Shown: positions 33,150-33,248 of the stretch, in pieces
How the letters are laid out: each line of letters starts with the position of its first letter
How positions within the stretch are numbered: the first letter of the stretch is position 1
Source of the DNA: Nocardia arizonensis
GTDB taxonomy: Bacteria > Actinomycetota > Actinomycetes > Mycobacteriales > Mycobacteriaceae
Assembly: GCF_001310275.1 (NCBI RefSeq)
Contig: NZ_LGYZ01000013.1
Span: 1-33,248 of the forward strand
DNA: 33,248 nt
Reading direction: 5' to 3'
Notes under the pieces: model-generated
The model's database searches: none
What the model was told of the DNA's origin: nothing
What the model saw: the letters and a program-made list of their open reading frames with translations, nothing else
Translations under genes and position numbers: made by a program

Positions 33150-33248
33150 CTCGGACGCGAGACGGCCGCGAACTGGGGCTCTGGCCGCGACTTCGTCGCG
33201 GCGGGTTCGCGGCCCCTTGGGTCTCGCGCCCGAGCGGCCGATACTTGC
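33150..33248. repeat. Nested inverted-repeat element, right complete copy
   Basis: All three stems are present: outer CTCGGACGCGAGAC (33150-33163) with GTCTCGCGCCCGAG (33221-33234), one mismatch; middle GGCCGCGAA (33164-33172) with TTCGCGGCC (33206-33214); inner GCCGCGA (33184-33190) with TCGCGGC (33196-33202) around CTTCG. It is nearly identical to the left-edge copy, in direct orientation about 33 kb away. The unit may continue past the window. Confidence 0.8.

Overview
The window looks like chromosomal DNA of a mycolic-acid-containing actinomycete, most probably Nocardia or a close relative such as Rhodococcus or Gordonia. The evidence is the high GC content, the frequent GTG starts, and a complete arabinogalactan/mycolate cell-envelope locus. 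Its gene order (mycolyltransferases, aftB, ubiA, PAP2 phosphatase, glfT2, glf, then an LGFP-repeat amidase and a HAD phosphatase) matches, from memory, the Rv3803c-Rv3813c region of Mycobacterium tuberculosis. Genus assignment is inference.

Left half (about 180-13125, all minus strand). Read in the direction of transcription, glf, glfT2, a PAP2 phosphatase, ubiA and aftB form a tight, partly overlapping operon. It makes the galactofuranose donor, builds the galactan, makes the decaprenyl-phosphoryl arabinose precursor and caps the arabinan. Four antigen-85-type mycolyltransferases follow. Three are ordinary secreted esterase-fold enzymes. The last carries a C-terminal array of LGFP repeats. 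Gaps of about 270-380 bp and their own terminator-like hairpins suggest that the mycolyltransferases are transcribed separately. Each retains the Ser-Glu-His triad.

Middle (13126-21244). Divergent from glf, where mycobacteria carry erp, lies a secreted 406-residue protein of unknown function built from two homologous halves with matching cysteine pairs. Next come a small membrane protein, a stand-alone TipAS drug-binding domain behind a MerR-type promoter, a divergent pair of secreted peptidoglycan-related proteins (SpoIID/LytB and PGRP amidase, the amidase with LGFP repeats), a Cof-type HAD phosphatase and a PGYPQ-repeat membrane protein.

Right half (21423-33008). An oligopeptide ABC transporter operon reads oppB-oppC-oppD (fused double ATPase with a four-cysteine, probably iron-sulfur, domain), then three tandem paralogous lipoprotein substrate-binding proteins, then a translationally coupled small membrane protein. 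A Nudix hydrolase faces a GntR/FadR-type regulator, which is followed by a fatty-acid-hydroxylase-family membrane protein.

Both edges of the window carry copies of the same non-coding repeat. Complete copies fold as three nested inverted repeats of about 85 bp, and two variant copies keep the inner hairpin with a changed sequence. No tRNA, rRNA, insertion sequence, phage gene or CRISPR array was seen. The best candidates for something undescribed are this nested repeat family, the duplicated secreted protein at the erp position, and the TipAS gene with an orphan MerR operator.
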